From: a bacterium
GTDB taxonomy: Bacteria; BMS3Abin14
DNA length: 18,360 nucleotides
NCBI GenBank assembly: GCA_020352595.1
Contig: CP070682.1
Coordinates: 1,711,040-1,729,399, forward strand
Direction: 5' to 3'
In this document: positions 1 to 6,732 of the stretch, one piece after another
Position numbering within the stretch: the first letter of the stretch is position 1
How the letters are laid out: every line of letters starts with the position of its first letter
Translations under genes and position numbers: made by a program
Notes under the pieces: model-generated
What the model was told of the DNA's origin: nothing
Databases searched by the model: none
What the model saw: the letters and a program-made list of their open reading frames with translations, nothing else

Positions 1-22
1 GGGTCCCGCCATGGCGGGACCC
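1..22. repeat. Perfect GC-rich palindrome at window edge
   Basis: A perfect inverted repeat with two 10-base arms (1-10 and 13-22) around a central AT. It could be the stem of a terminator for a gene outside the window. No T-run follows it on the + strand, and the minus-strand flank lies beyond the edge, so its role cannot be decided. Confidence 0.6.
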
Positions 23-173
23 CCGCGTCGCCCTGTCAGGCTGCGTTTTCAGGGGTTTTTCAGCAGCCTGCTGGGCGCTCCGCAGGACAAGGAACCGGCA
101 ACAGGGACCTGGATCCATGGAGTGCATGACCTGTCTTGAAACAGTCACCTCTTGAATAACCCCGGGAGACCCC

Positions 174-1187
174 ATGAAGATCTCCGACATCGGCGAATTC
201 GGGCTTATCGACATCATAGAATCCCGCGCCGGACGCAGTTCCTATCCCGTGCTCATCGGCATCGGGGACGACGCCTCGGTGCTTGATGTGGATCCCCGGG
301 ACGACGTGGTCACAACCACGGACATGCTCGTGGAGGGGATCCATTTCCTGCTGGACAAGACCCCGCCGGCCGACCTCGGATTCAAGTCCCACGCAGTCAA
401 TCTCAGCGATATCGCCTCCATGGGGGCCATACCCGTTCAGTCGTTCCTCTCCCTCGGTCTCCCTCCGGGAACGGAGGTCTCCCAGGTGGAGGAGTTCATC
501 GACGGATTCCTGGAGGCGGGCCCTGGAGTCCAGCTGTCGGGGGGCGACACGGTTTCATCACCTTCCGGCTGGCTCATCAGCGTCACGGTCATAGGCAAGG
601 CCCCCTCTGGAAAGGTGCTCCGGCGAGACGCCGCGCGCCCGGGGGAAACCATCTGGTTGTGCGGTCCCGTCGGTGACTCGGCAGCCGGCCTGGCCCTTTT
701 GTCCGGGCAGATGAGCGCCTCGGATGAAAACCAGGCCCGATTCCTTGTTGAGAAACACAACAGGCCGCGACCACAGATGAGAATGGGGCGCATCCTGCTG
801 CAGTCGGACATCTCGCGCTGCGCCATCGACGTGAGCGACGGTCTCCTCCAGGACCTCGGGCACATCTGCCGTCGCAGCGATGTGGGAGCCGACATCGCCG
901 TGGAGGATGTCCCGCTTAGCCCCCAACTCAGGGAGTTCGCGCGTTTCAACGGAGCCGATCCCCTGCGCTGGGCTCTGGGAGGCGGTGAGGACTACAGCCT
1001 CATCTTCACGGTGAGCCCCGAGAGGGAAGACCTCCTGCGCCGGATCCTCGAACAGGAAGGCATCGGGGCCGTGCCCGTAGGCAGGACCTCCGAGGAGAGG
1101 GGGATCCGGCTCACGCAGGGAGGGCAACCCTTTAAACTGCCGGAACACTGGGGATACAACCACTTCAGAAAGGATCCCCATCCCTGA
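174..1187 (+). CDS. thiL: Thiamine-monophosphate kinase ThiL
   Basis: ThiL phosphorylates thiamine monophosphate with ATP to give thiamine diphosphate, the last step of cofactor synthesis, in the cytoplasm. The 337-aa product has the usual family length and the expected AIRS-type motifs in order: GDDA (31-34), TTDMLVEGIHF (48-58), the SHAVNLSDIASMGA stretch (72-85), SGGDT (122-126), DVSDGL (219-224) and GGGEDY (269-274). These acidic motifs bind Mg-ATP in the family. The ATG is preceded by a GGGAG-type ribosome site ending a few bases upstream, and the protein starts at the normal N-terminal KISDIGEFG. It lies 48 bp upstream of thiD in the same direction, so the pair probably forms a small thiamine operon. 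I found no TPP riboswitch signature upstream. Confidence 0.96.
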   Translation: MKISDIGEFGLIDIIESRAGRSSYPVLIGIGDDASVLDVDPRDDVVTTTDMLVEGIHFLLDKTPPADLGFKSHAVNLSDIASMGAIPVQSFLSLGLPPGTEVSQVEEFIDGFLEAGPGVQLSGGDTVSSPSGWLISVTVIGKAPSGKVLRRDAARPGETIWLCGPVGDSAAGLALLSGQMSASDENQARFLVEKHNRPRPQMRMGRILLQSDISRCAIDVSDGLLQDLGHICRRSDVGADIAVEDVPLSPQLREFARFNGADPLRWALGGGEDYSLIFTVSPEREDLLRRILEQEGIGAVPVGRTSEERGIRLTQGGQPFKLPEHWGYNHFRKDPHP

Positions 1188-1235
1188 TCACTGCCCTTGA
1201 CCAGAAAGCCATGACCATGCAAGGGGATAGGTGTT

Positions 1236-2051
1236 TTGGAATCCACTGCTTCTGACAATATCAGGCCAGTTCTCCTCATCTCGGCCTCCGACAGCAGTTC
1301 GGCGGCGGGCATGCAGGTGGACCTGCGTGTAGCCGACGATCTCCGGACTCCCTCCCGCTGCGTCCTGACTGCCATCACCGTCCAGGGAGACGCCGGGCTG
1401 GACCTTCTCTTTCCTGTTCCCCCCGATTCGGTGACTATGGCTATAACGAGGTGCCTGGCAGACCCGCCCGGCATCGCAGCCGTGAAGATAGGCCTCCTGG
1501 CCGATGTGCGCACGGTGGAAGCAACGGCTGAGGCCCTGACGCCGGCCCTGGAAAAGGGGGTTCCCGTGGTCGTGGATCCGGTCATGAGGTCCACACACGG
1601 TTCGGACCTTTCCGATGACACGACGGCGGCCGCTTTTCTCCGGACCATGGCTCCCGCAACGACTGTCATCACCCCCAACAGGCAGGAACTGGACCGGCTG
1701 GCGGCCCTGTCGGGTCAGCGCGGCGCCGGCGAGATCGAGAAGGTGGCAGCTCTGGTTTCCAGGGGCATCCGCGCGGTGCTGGTCACCGGAGGGGATGATG
1801 CGGGGGATAAATGCACGGACATCCTCTACCCGAAGGGGGGAAGGGCTTCCAGGTTCCAGCACCCTCGTATCGGGGGTTCAACCCCCAGAGGCACCGGGTG
1901 CGCTCTTTCAACGGCCCTGGCCATCCATCTGGCCCTGGGGATGACCCTCGAAAAAGCCGTCGAGTCGTCCATCGAATACGTCACGGGGAAGATCAGGAGC
2001 TCCACCCTCGTCGGGAACCAGCGTCTTCTCTTCCCGGGCGCGGCCAGGTAA
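1236..2051 (+). CDS. thiD: Hydroxymethylpyrimidine/phosphomethylpyrimidine kinase ThiD-like
   Basis: A ribokinase-fold kinase of 271 aa. ThiD phosphorylates HMP and HMP-P for thiamine synthesis. Visible signatures are SASDSSSAAGMQVDL (16-30) at the usual substrate-binding position, AVKIGLL (82-88), VVVDPVM (111-117), ITPNRQE (145-151) and the GTGC anion-hole/catalytic motif (219-222). The N-terminal motif is SDSSSAAG rather than the common SDPSGGAG, and the segment before GTGC differs from the typical THGTGC, so substrate preference may have drifted. The start is TTG at 1236, with AAGGGG (1221-1226) about nine bases upstream. The next in-frame Met, residue 26, would remove the substrate-binding strand, so it is not a credible start. 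It is co-directional with thiL and has no gene directly after it. Confidence 0.88.
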   Translation: MESTASDNIRPVLLISASDSSSAAGMQVDLRVADDLRTPSRCVLTAITVQGDAGLDLLFPVPPDSVTMAITRCLADPPGIAAVKIGLLADVRTVEATAEALTPALEKGVPVVVDPVMRSTHGSDLSDDTTAAAFLRTMAPATTVITPNRQELDRLAALSGQRGAGEIEKVAALVSRGIRAVLVTGGDDAGDKCTDILYPKGGRASRFQHPRIGGSTPRGTGCALSTALAIHLALGMTLEKAVESSIEYVTGKIRSSTLVGNQRLLFPGAAR

Positions 2052-2346
2052 CGGGTCGAAGGCCGGAAGAGACGTTGTCGTCCCCCCCAGACCTGGTGTC
2101 CCGTGCGGATGGCCTGAATTTCCGGTAAACCTCCTTGCCTTTTTTCATACCGTATAATAACTTTTATTGTTCATTCGCCGCGAAGGCCCATGCAGGTCCT
2201 GAAGCGGCGTGAAAACCGTTCGCAAGGCCCGGACTCATTGCCCACCCAACGTGGGGGAGGGAGTCGCGCCCGGGTTTCGCACGGATCCTTGCCAAGAGCA
2301 CCCAACCCCGAAAAGGGGAAATCCAGGTGGAAAGGAGGAATGCGAT
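2052..2346 (+). promoter_or_regulatory. Intergenic region with -10 box and structured 5' leader
   Basis: After thiD there is a perfect TATAAT (2153-2158) with no good -35 at normal spacing; TTGCCT at 2135-2140 is only 12 bp away. Transcription from it would start near 2165 and give a leader of about 180 nt before the bS22-like start. The leader can form several strong helices. Hairpin 1 is 2176-2181 with 2204-2209 (CGCCGC/GCGGCG), with inner pairs 2184-2186/2198-2200. A compound hairpin pairs 2216-2219/2281-2284, 2228-2231/2271-2274, 2232-2236/2261-2265 and 2241-2245/2251-2255. A third is CCCC-GAAAA... at 2306-2309 with 2315-2318. I do not recognise a known riboswitch or RNA family. It could be an autoregulatory ribosomal-protein leader or an independent small RNA. 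Confidence 0.5.
2331..2338 (+). promoter_or_regulatory. Strong Shine-Dalgarno fixing a TTG start
   Basis: AAAGGAGG lies eight bases before TTG 2347. It is one of the best ribosome-binding sites in the window and decides the start of the tiny basic protein. The longer reading from ATG 2209 runs through the structured leader and has no comparable site. Confidence 0.85.
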
Positions 2347-2436
2347 TTGGGTAGTGTCATCAAGAAACGCCGCAAGAAGATGAGAAAGCACAAGCACAAG
2401 AAGCTGCTTGCCCGCAGCAGGCACAAGAGGAAGTGA
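2347..2436 (+). CDS. bS22 / AURKAIP1-COX24-like 29-aa basic ribosomal protein
   Basis: The 29-residue product starts MGSVIKKRRKKMRKHKHKK and is almost entirely Lys/Arg/His. It matches the small bacterial proteins annotated as AURKAIP1/COX24-domain proteins. In mycobacteria the homologous 33-aa protein (GSVIKKRRKRM...) is ribosomal protein bS22, bound to 16S rRNA in the small subunit. The TTG start follows an excellent Shine-Dalgarno (2331-2338). A longer reading in the same frame from ATG 2209 adds 46 residues with no family similarity and should not be annotated. It heads the long co-directional gene run, with the next gene starting three bases after its stop. A ribosomal role here is inferred from family similarity. 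Genes this short are often missed. Confidence 0.85.
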   Translation: MGSVIKKRRKKMRKHKHKKLLARSRHKRK

Positions 2437-2439
2437 TCC

Positions 2440-2928
2440 TTGACGGTTATGATCGGTGTCATCGGATCGGGAGATCCGGAAAAGCGGCACGATCCCCTGG
2501 CGATGAAGGTGGGTTCCCTCATCGCCGGGCGAGGCGCCGTCATGGTCTGTGGCGGGCTTTCGGGAATAATGGAAGCCGCGAGCCGGGGTGTTTCCGAGGC
2601 CGGCGGTATCGCCATCGGGATCCTCCCCGGCTCCCAACGTCGTGATGCAAACCCTTACGTCAACTATGCCATCCCCACCGGCATGGGGGTGGCGAGGAAC
2701 GTCCTCGTGGTCAGGGCCTCGGATGCCCTCATCGCCCTGCCGGGCGGTGCGGGAACCATGTCCGAGATCGCCCTCGCCATCAATGTCGGCAGACCCGTCG
2801 TTGACCTGGGAGACTGGGGCATCGAGGGGACCGTGAAAGCAGGCACGGCAGAGGAGGCCGTGGATATGGCCCTGGAAAGGGCTTCCGGCGGAGAAGGTCT
2901 GGAACGAGCGGACCTTCAGGCGGGATGA
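2440..2928 (+). CDS. TIGR00725 / LOG-like (SLOG superfamily) nucleotide-binding protein
   Basis: A 162-aa Rossmann-like protein of the TIGR00725 family, related to lysine-decarboxylase-like LOG proteins and DprA. It begins IGVIGSG (5-11), has VCGGLSGIMEAASRG (36-50) and GMGVARN (81-87), and carries the hallmark PGGAGTMSE (101-109), the nucleotide-phosphate loop of LOG proteins. LOG enzymes release cytokinin bases from nucleotides, but the bacterial role of this subfamily is not settled, so I give no reaction. TTG 2440 is chosen because GAGGAAG sits at normal spacing. ATG 2449 would also keep the first beta strand. It starts three bases after the bS22-like stop, and its TGA overlaps the miaB start as ATGA, so translation is probably coupled. 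Confidence 0.88.
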   Translation: MTVMIGVIGSGDPEKRHDPLAMKVGSLIAGRGAVMVCGGLSGIMEAASRGVSEAGGIAIGILPGSQRRDANPYVNYAIPTGMGVARNVLVVRASDALIALPGGAGTMSEIALAINVGRPVVDLGDWGIEGTVKAGTAEEAVDMALERASGGEGLERADLQAG

Positions 2929-4259
2929 TGCATGGCATGAGCGACCTGGGCAAAGTATACGTGCGGACCTTCGGGTGTCAGATGAACGTCTACGACACCG
3001 AGAAGATCTACGCTTTCCTCCAGGACAGGTACGTCCCTGCCGCCTCGGAGGAGGAGGCTGATCTGATCATCCTGAACACCTGCTCCATCAGGGAAAAGGC
3101 TGAACAGAAGGTCTACAGCCTCCTCGGCCGCATCAAACCGCTCAAGGAGACAAATCCCGGGATCCTGGTCGGAGTCGGGGGGTGCGTGGCACAACAGGAG
3201 GGGGAGAAGATCATGAAACGTTCACCCCTCGTGGATCTGGTCTTCGGCACCCACAATCTCGACGAGCTTCCGGCACTTCTGGACGAACGGATCCACAGCG
3301 GGAAGAAGGTCTGCAGAGTGATCGGAGACAGCGACAGCGTACCGACCGCCGAAGCTCCGAGGGTCCCGGGACGTGCAGGCCCCGCTTCACTGCTGACCAT
3401 CATGAAAGGGTGCGACAACTGGTGCTCCTACTGCGTCGTTCCCCTGGTGCGGGGTCGCGAGATCAGCCGCCCTGCGGGTCGGATCCTCGACGAGGCCTCC
3501 GACCTCATCCAACGCGGAGTCAGGGAATTGACCCTCCTGGGTCAGAACGTCAACTCCTATCGGGATCCCGGATCAGGGTCGGGTTTCGTAGAACTGCTAC
3601 GGAAGATAGACGCCCTGCCCGGTCTTAAAAGACTGAGGTTCGTCACCTCCCACCCCAAGGATTTCTCCAGGGAACTGGCCTGTGCCATGGCGGAACTGCC
3701 GAGGGTATGCGAGCACATCCATCTTCCCGTCCAGGCAGGATCAGACACCGTTCTGACGGCCATGCGCCGGGGTTACAGCGCCTCCCGGTATCTCGAAAAG
3801 GTGAGACTTCTCAGGAGTCTCATCCCGGAGGTGGAGTTCACCACCGATATCATCGTCGGCTTCCCCGGGGAGACCAGGCAGGACTTCCAGAGAACCCTGG
3901 AGCTGATCCGGGAGGTGCGATACCAGAACGCCTTTTCGTTCCGTTTCTCCCCGAGACCGGGAACAGCGGCTTCGGAAATGGACGATCCCGTCAAGGACAG
4001 TGAGAAAAAGTCCTGGCTGCCCGAACTCCAGGCGGTGCAGAACCTCATCACGGCCGAAAAGCACCAGGATATGGTGGGGAGAGTGGTGGAGATCCTCGTG
4101 GAGGGCTTCGACAGGAAGCGATCGGGACTGCTGGAAGGAAGGACCCGGACAAACTACATCGTGCACTTCCAGGGAGATCCGTCCCTAGTCGGACAGATCG
4201 TCACTGTCCGGGTGACCCGCTCGAGGAGCATCCATCTGGAAGGAGAGATGCCGGTTTGA
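2925..4259 (+). CDS. miaB: tRNA-2-methylthio-N6-dimethylallyladenosine synthase MiaB
   Basis: MiaB is a radical-SAM methylthiotransferase that converts i6A-37 to ms2i6A-37 in tRNAs reading UNN codons. The 444-aa product has the three-domain layout. The N-terminal MTTase domain carries the auxiliary-cluster cysteines C18 (FGCQMN), C53 (NTCSIR) and C87 (GGCVAQ). The radical-SAM domain has the CxxxCxxC motif at C163, C167 and C170 (GCDNWCSYC). A TRAM domain lies at about 378-441. TLLGQNVNSY and TTDIIVGFPGET are family landmarks. The ATG overlaps the previous stop (ATGATG); ATG 2928 and 2937 are alternatives with little effect. It is followed by an overlapping BFN-domain gene. Confidence 0.96.
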   Translation: MMHGMSDLGKVYVRTFGCQMNVYDTEKIYAFLQDRYVPAASEEEADLIILNTCSIREKAEQKVYSLLGRIKPLKETNPGILVGVGGCVAQQEGEKIMKRSPLVDLVFGTHNLDELPALLDERIHSGKKVCRVIGDSDSVPTAEAPRVPGRAGPASLLTIMKGCDNWCSYCVVPLVRGREISRPAGRILDEASDLIQRGVRELTLLGQNVNSYRDPGSGSGFVELLRKIDALPGLKRLRFVTSHPKDFSRELACAMAELPRVCEHIHLPVQAGSDTVLTAMRRGYSASRYLEKVRLLRSLIPEVEFTTDIIVGFPGETRQDFQRTLELIREVRYQNAFSFRFSPRPGTAASEMDDPVKDSEKKSWLPELQAVQNLITAEKHQDMVGRVVEILVEGFDRKRSGLLEGRTRTNYIVHFQGDPSLVGQIVTVRVTRSRSIHLEGEMPV

Positions 4260-4753
4260 AAATCAGGGAAGTCAACATTCACGGCCTGACCATGGATCCG
4301 AAGAACAGCAGCCCCGTCCTGCTCCTGAAGGAGCTGGAAAGCCGGAGGGCCCTGCCCATCTGGATAGGCATGTTCGAGGCCAACGCCATCGCCACAAGCC
4401 TCGCGGGGCTCGAACCGCCCAGACCCATGACACACGACCTGCTCTACAACTCCATCCTCAGCGCAGGCTGCACCGTGGACAGGGTGGTGGTCACCGAGTT
4501 GAAGGACAATACCTTCTTCGCGGTCATCGTCCTGGATTCCGGGTCGGGTTCCCTCGAGATCGACTCGAGGCCCTCGGACGCCATCGCGCTGGCCGTGAGG
4601 GCCAAGGCGCCCATCTTCGCCAGCGAGGAGGTCCTCGAGCAGTCCGGTATAGACCTGGGTGCCGTTGAGGAAGGGGTTTCGGGGGAGAGGGACGAGTGGC
4701 TGGAGATGCTCGAGAACATGGACCCGGAGGATTACAGCAAATACAAGATGTGA
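4256..4753 (+). CDS. Bifunctional nuclease (BFN/DUF151) domain protein
   Basis: A 165-aa protein of the DUF151/BFN family. The visible core runs from the N-terminal strand (KIREVNIHGL), through LPIWIGMFEANAIA, PRPMTHDL and SRPSDAIALAVRAKAPIF, to an acidic C-terminal tail. Plant and thermophile members have been reported with RNase/DNase activity; the role of bacterial members is poorly defined. The TTG start (4256) overlaps the miaB stop by three bases. AGGAGA at 4241-4246 gives normal spacing and there is no in-frame ATG nearby. The position directly after miaB suggests an RNA-linked task, but that is inference only. Confidence 0.9.
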   Translation: MKIREVNIHGLTMDPKNSSPVLLLKELESRRALPIWIGMFEANAIATSLAGLEPPRPMTHDLLYNSILSAGCTVDRVVVTELKDNTFFAVIVLDSGSGSLEIDSRPSDAIALAVRAKAPIFASEEVLEQSGIDLGAVEEGVSGERDEWLEMLENMDPEDYSKYKM

Positions 4754-4828
4754 TGGGGAAGTTCTTTTCGAGGTTCACCGACCTGCATTCAGGATCGCCG
4801 CCCGAGACCGGAGAAACCGAGGAACGAC

Positions 4829-5275
4829 ATGACCGAGAGGGAGTCAACGCGATCCTCACAGCCACCGGAAAGGACGTTCTTCAGCGTCTGGGGGCTCCCC
4901 ATAGGCGTGGCCGCGGCCATCATCCTGCTCTCATCCACTCCCGGCTCCGCTTTCCCGGAGCATCCGGACCTCCTGAACCCGGTCTTCCACTACCTCGAGT
5001 TCACGGCTCTGGGTTTTGCTCTGACCCGGGCGATGGCACTCACACCCGCGCTCACCGGCGGCCGGTGGGCCTTGACGGCGTGGAGCATCCTTTTCTGCGT
5101 CCTCTTCGCTCTGGCCGACGAACTTCATCAGTTTCTGGTTCCGCAGAGGGTTTTTGACGTTATGGACCTTTTTTTCGACTCCCTGGGCGCCATGACGGGA
5201 ACTTTTCTTTACGTGCTGACGAGAGCGTTCTGGCCATTGGAACAGGCCCTTGAAAAGGAAAAGCCTGGTGACTGA
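4829..5275 (+). CDS. VanZ-like integral membrane protein
   Basis: A 148-aa membrane protein with about four hydrophobic segments (roughly 17-36, 50-70, 80-100 and 115-135). It carries VanZ-family landmarks: FHYLEFTALGFAL in the second helix region, DELHQFLVPQR before the last helix, and DVMDLFFDSLGAMTG. The family is named after the teicoplanin-resistance protein VanZ, but most members are not resistance genes and have no known reaction. It starts at ATG 4829, 75 bp after the BFN gene. It ends two bases before the GTG of the next gene, so it belongs to the same transcription unit. Confidence 0.85.
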   Translation: MTERESTRSSQPPERTFFSVWGLPIGVAAAIILLSSTPGSAFPEHPDLLNPVFHYLEFTALGFALTRAMALTPALTGGRWALTAWSILFCVLFALADELHQFLVPQRVFDVMDLFFDSLGAMTGTFLYVLTRAFWPLEQALEKEKPGD

Positions 5276-5277
5276 CC

Positions 5278-6720
5278 GTGTCTGAAATCAACCGGGTGAT
5301 CAGAAGGGCCGAGGATCTGCAGGATCTCGCGCGCCTGTCAGAAGACCTTCTCACAAGGCTCATGGACGCTTCGGATGCAGCCTCCGGGACAGTGTGGGTC
5401 CTGGACGACGACCAGTCCTTCCGCAAGGTGACCTTCAGGGGCAGCGAACAACGGCAGAGGATCATCGACCCTGGGGAGATCATACACCGTCATGAGGAGA
5501 TCTCCCGGGGCACCCCTTTCTTCGAGCAGAGGGGGGGGAAGGTTGTCCTCAACAGCCTCTTCCTCCCGGTGCTCCACCACGAGATGCTCGTCGCCCTTGT
5601 TCACCTGGAACTGAGCACCTACAGCGAAGCCGCCCTGGATGACCCAACGCTGGAGAGCATAAGGGATACCGCCGAAGAGTATTCAGCCTTCCTGAGCAAC
5701 GCGCAGATACTGGACAGGATCAGGAAAAACCCCCTGAAGGACCTGGAATCGGACACCTACAACGAACCTTTCATCCTGGACTTCCTCCATCGACAGGTCA
5801 CCATGAGCCGCCGCTTCAACAGGCGTGCAGGCGTGATCAATCTGGAATACGAGGGTGCGGAGCAGTTCCAGAAACGCCAGAGCTACAGGCTCATCCAGGC
5901 CATGATCAAGGACATCTCGGAGACGCTGCAAGGCATCCTGCGCGACTACGACGTTGTGGCGCATGTGGGCAACTTCAGGTTTCTCATGGCCCTGCCGGAA
6001 ACGGACGCCCTCGGCTGCCGCATCGCCATCGAGAGGATCCGCCGCGGTTTTGCCAGGCTGAGTTACCTCGGGGAGCGTTTCGAAAGGTACGGCCTAAAAC
6101 CCCACTTCGGCTTCGCCTGCTTCCCCGAGGACGGCTCCAGTACCGACTCGCTCCTGATGAAGGTCCTCAAAAGCGCGCGCTCGAGCCGCACCGACCCCTT
6201 CAACCTCATCCAGTGGGCCAACCGCGGCTTCTGGGACCTGCTGGAGCACTTCACGACGTCCAACGGCGGCAAGGATCTGCAGAACCTCAGGAACACCTGT
6301 CAGACATCCTTCCAGGCCAATTTCGCCTATCTGCTCCAGGAAGCCATCATCAACGACATCGTCCTGAATCCCGAGCGCAGGGGTCTTTTCTACATCGGGA
6401 CCGAAAACGTGCTCATCACAGAGGCCCTGCTGACCAAGAACACCCGTCTTCCCAAGGCCGCCACGAGGATCAGCGTCTTCGGCGACCTCACCGGGACCTA
6501 TTCCCTCAAGGACCTGAACATCAACTCCATTCCGGTCCCCCCTGAACAGTCCAGGGGCTTCCAGTTCATCCTCCTGCTCACCGACAAGGTGGCCTACGCT
6601 CTCATGGGGGTCCACCACAGGATGGACGAATGGAGGGGGTTCCACAGCTCTCACGACAGGCTCGTCGAGAGGCTCGTGTTCAAACTCAGGGAGGAGTACT
6701 CCCTTCAGGAACAGATCTGA
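5278..6720 (+). CDS. GAF-like / degenerate GGDEF protein with DICT-like C-terminus
   Basis: A 480-aa cytoplasmic signalling protein. Residues about 7-140 look like a GAF-type sensor. Residues about 155-310 follow the GGDEF fold: a DTYNEPFILDFLHRQ entry helix, a VVAHVGNFRFLMALPETD core and an HFGFACFPEDGSS end. At the active site GGDEF reads GNFRF (231-235) and the preceding Arg is His, so the metal-binding and catalytic acids are gone. It should not make c-di-GMP. Residues about 325-480 form a separate domain (FYIGTENVLITEALL, ISVFGDLTGTYSL, FQFILLLTDKVAYALMGVH) that loosely recalls DICT sensory domains; that assignment is tentative. The GTG start is two bases after the VanZ-like stop. It is followed 12 bp later by a pseudo-receiver gene, suggesting one signalling module. 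Confidence 0.8.
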   Translation: MSEINRVIRRAEDLQDLARLSEDLLTRLMDASDAASGTVWVLDDDQSFRKVTFRGSEQRQRIIDPGEIIHRHEEISRGTPFFEQRGGKVVLNSLFLPVLHHEMLVALVHLELSTYSEAALDDPTLESIRDTAEEYSAFLSNAQILDRIRKNPLKDLESDTYNEPFILDFLHRQVTMSRRFNRRAGVINLEYEGAEQFQKRQSYRLIQAMIKDISETLQGILRDYDVVAHVGNFRFLMALPETDALGCRIAIERIRRGFARLSYLGERFERYGLKPHFGFACFPEDGSSTDSLLMKVLKSARSSRTDPFNLIQWANRGFWDLLEHFTTSNGGKDLQNLRNTCQTSFQANFAYLLQEAIINDIVLNPERRGLFYIGTENVLITEALLTKNTRLPKAATRISVFGDLTGTYSLKDLNINSIPVPPEQSRGFQFILLLTDKVAYALMGVHHRMDEWRGFHSSHDRLVERLVFKLREEYSLQEQI

Positions 6721-6732
6721 GGTTGACCGCTG

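Noticed and set aside
23..173. TPP riboswitch upstream of thiL
   Set aside because: I looked for the CUGAGA and ACCUGA-type core motifs expected for a thiamine riboswitch and did not find them.
2165..2330. Leader RNA as SRP RNA, 6S RNA or tmRNA
   Set aside because: CAGGTCC at 2193-2199 briefly suggested SRP RNA, but the GGAA tetraloop and symmetric loop are missing. The multi-hairpin fold also does not match the 6S rod or a tmRNA tRNA-like domain.
2209..2346. N-terminal extension of the bS22-like protein to ATG 2209
   Set aside because: It reads through the structured leader, has no family similarity and lacks a ribosome site, whereas TTG 2347 has an excellent one.
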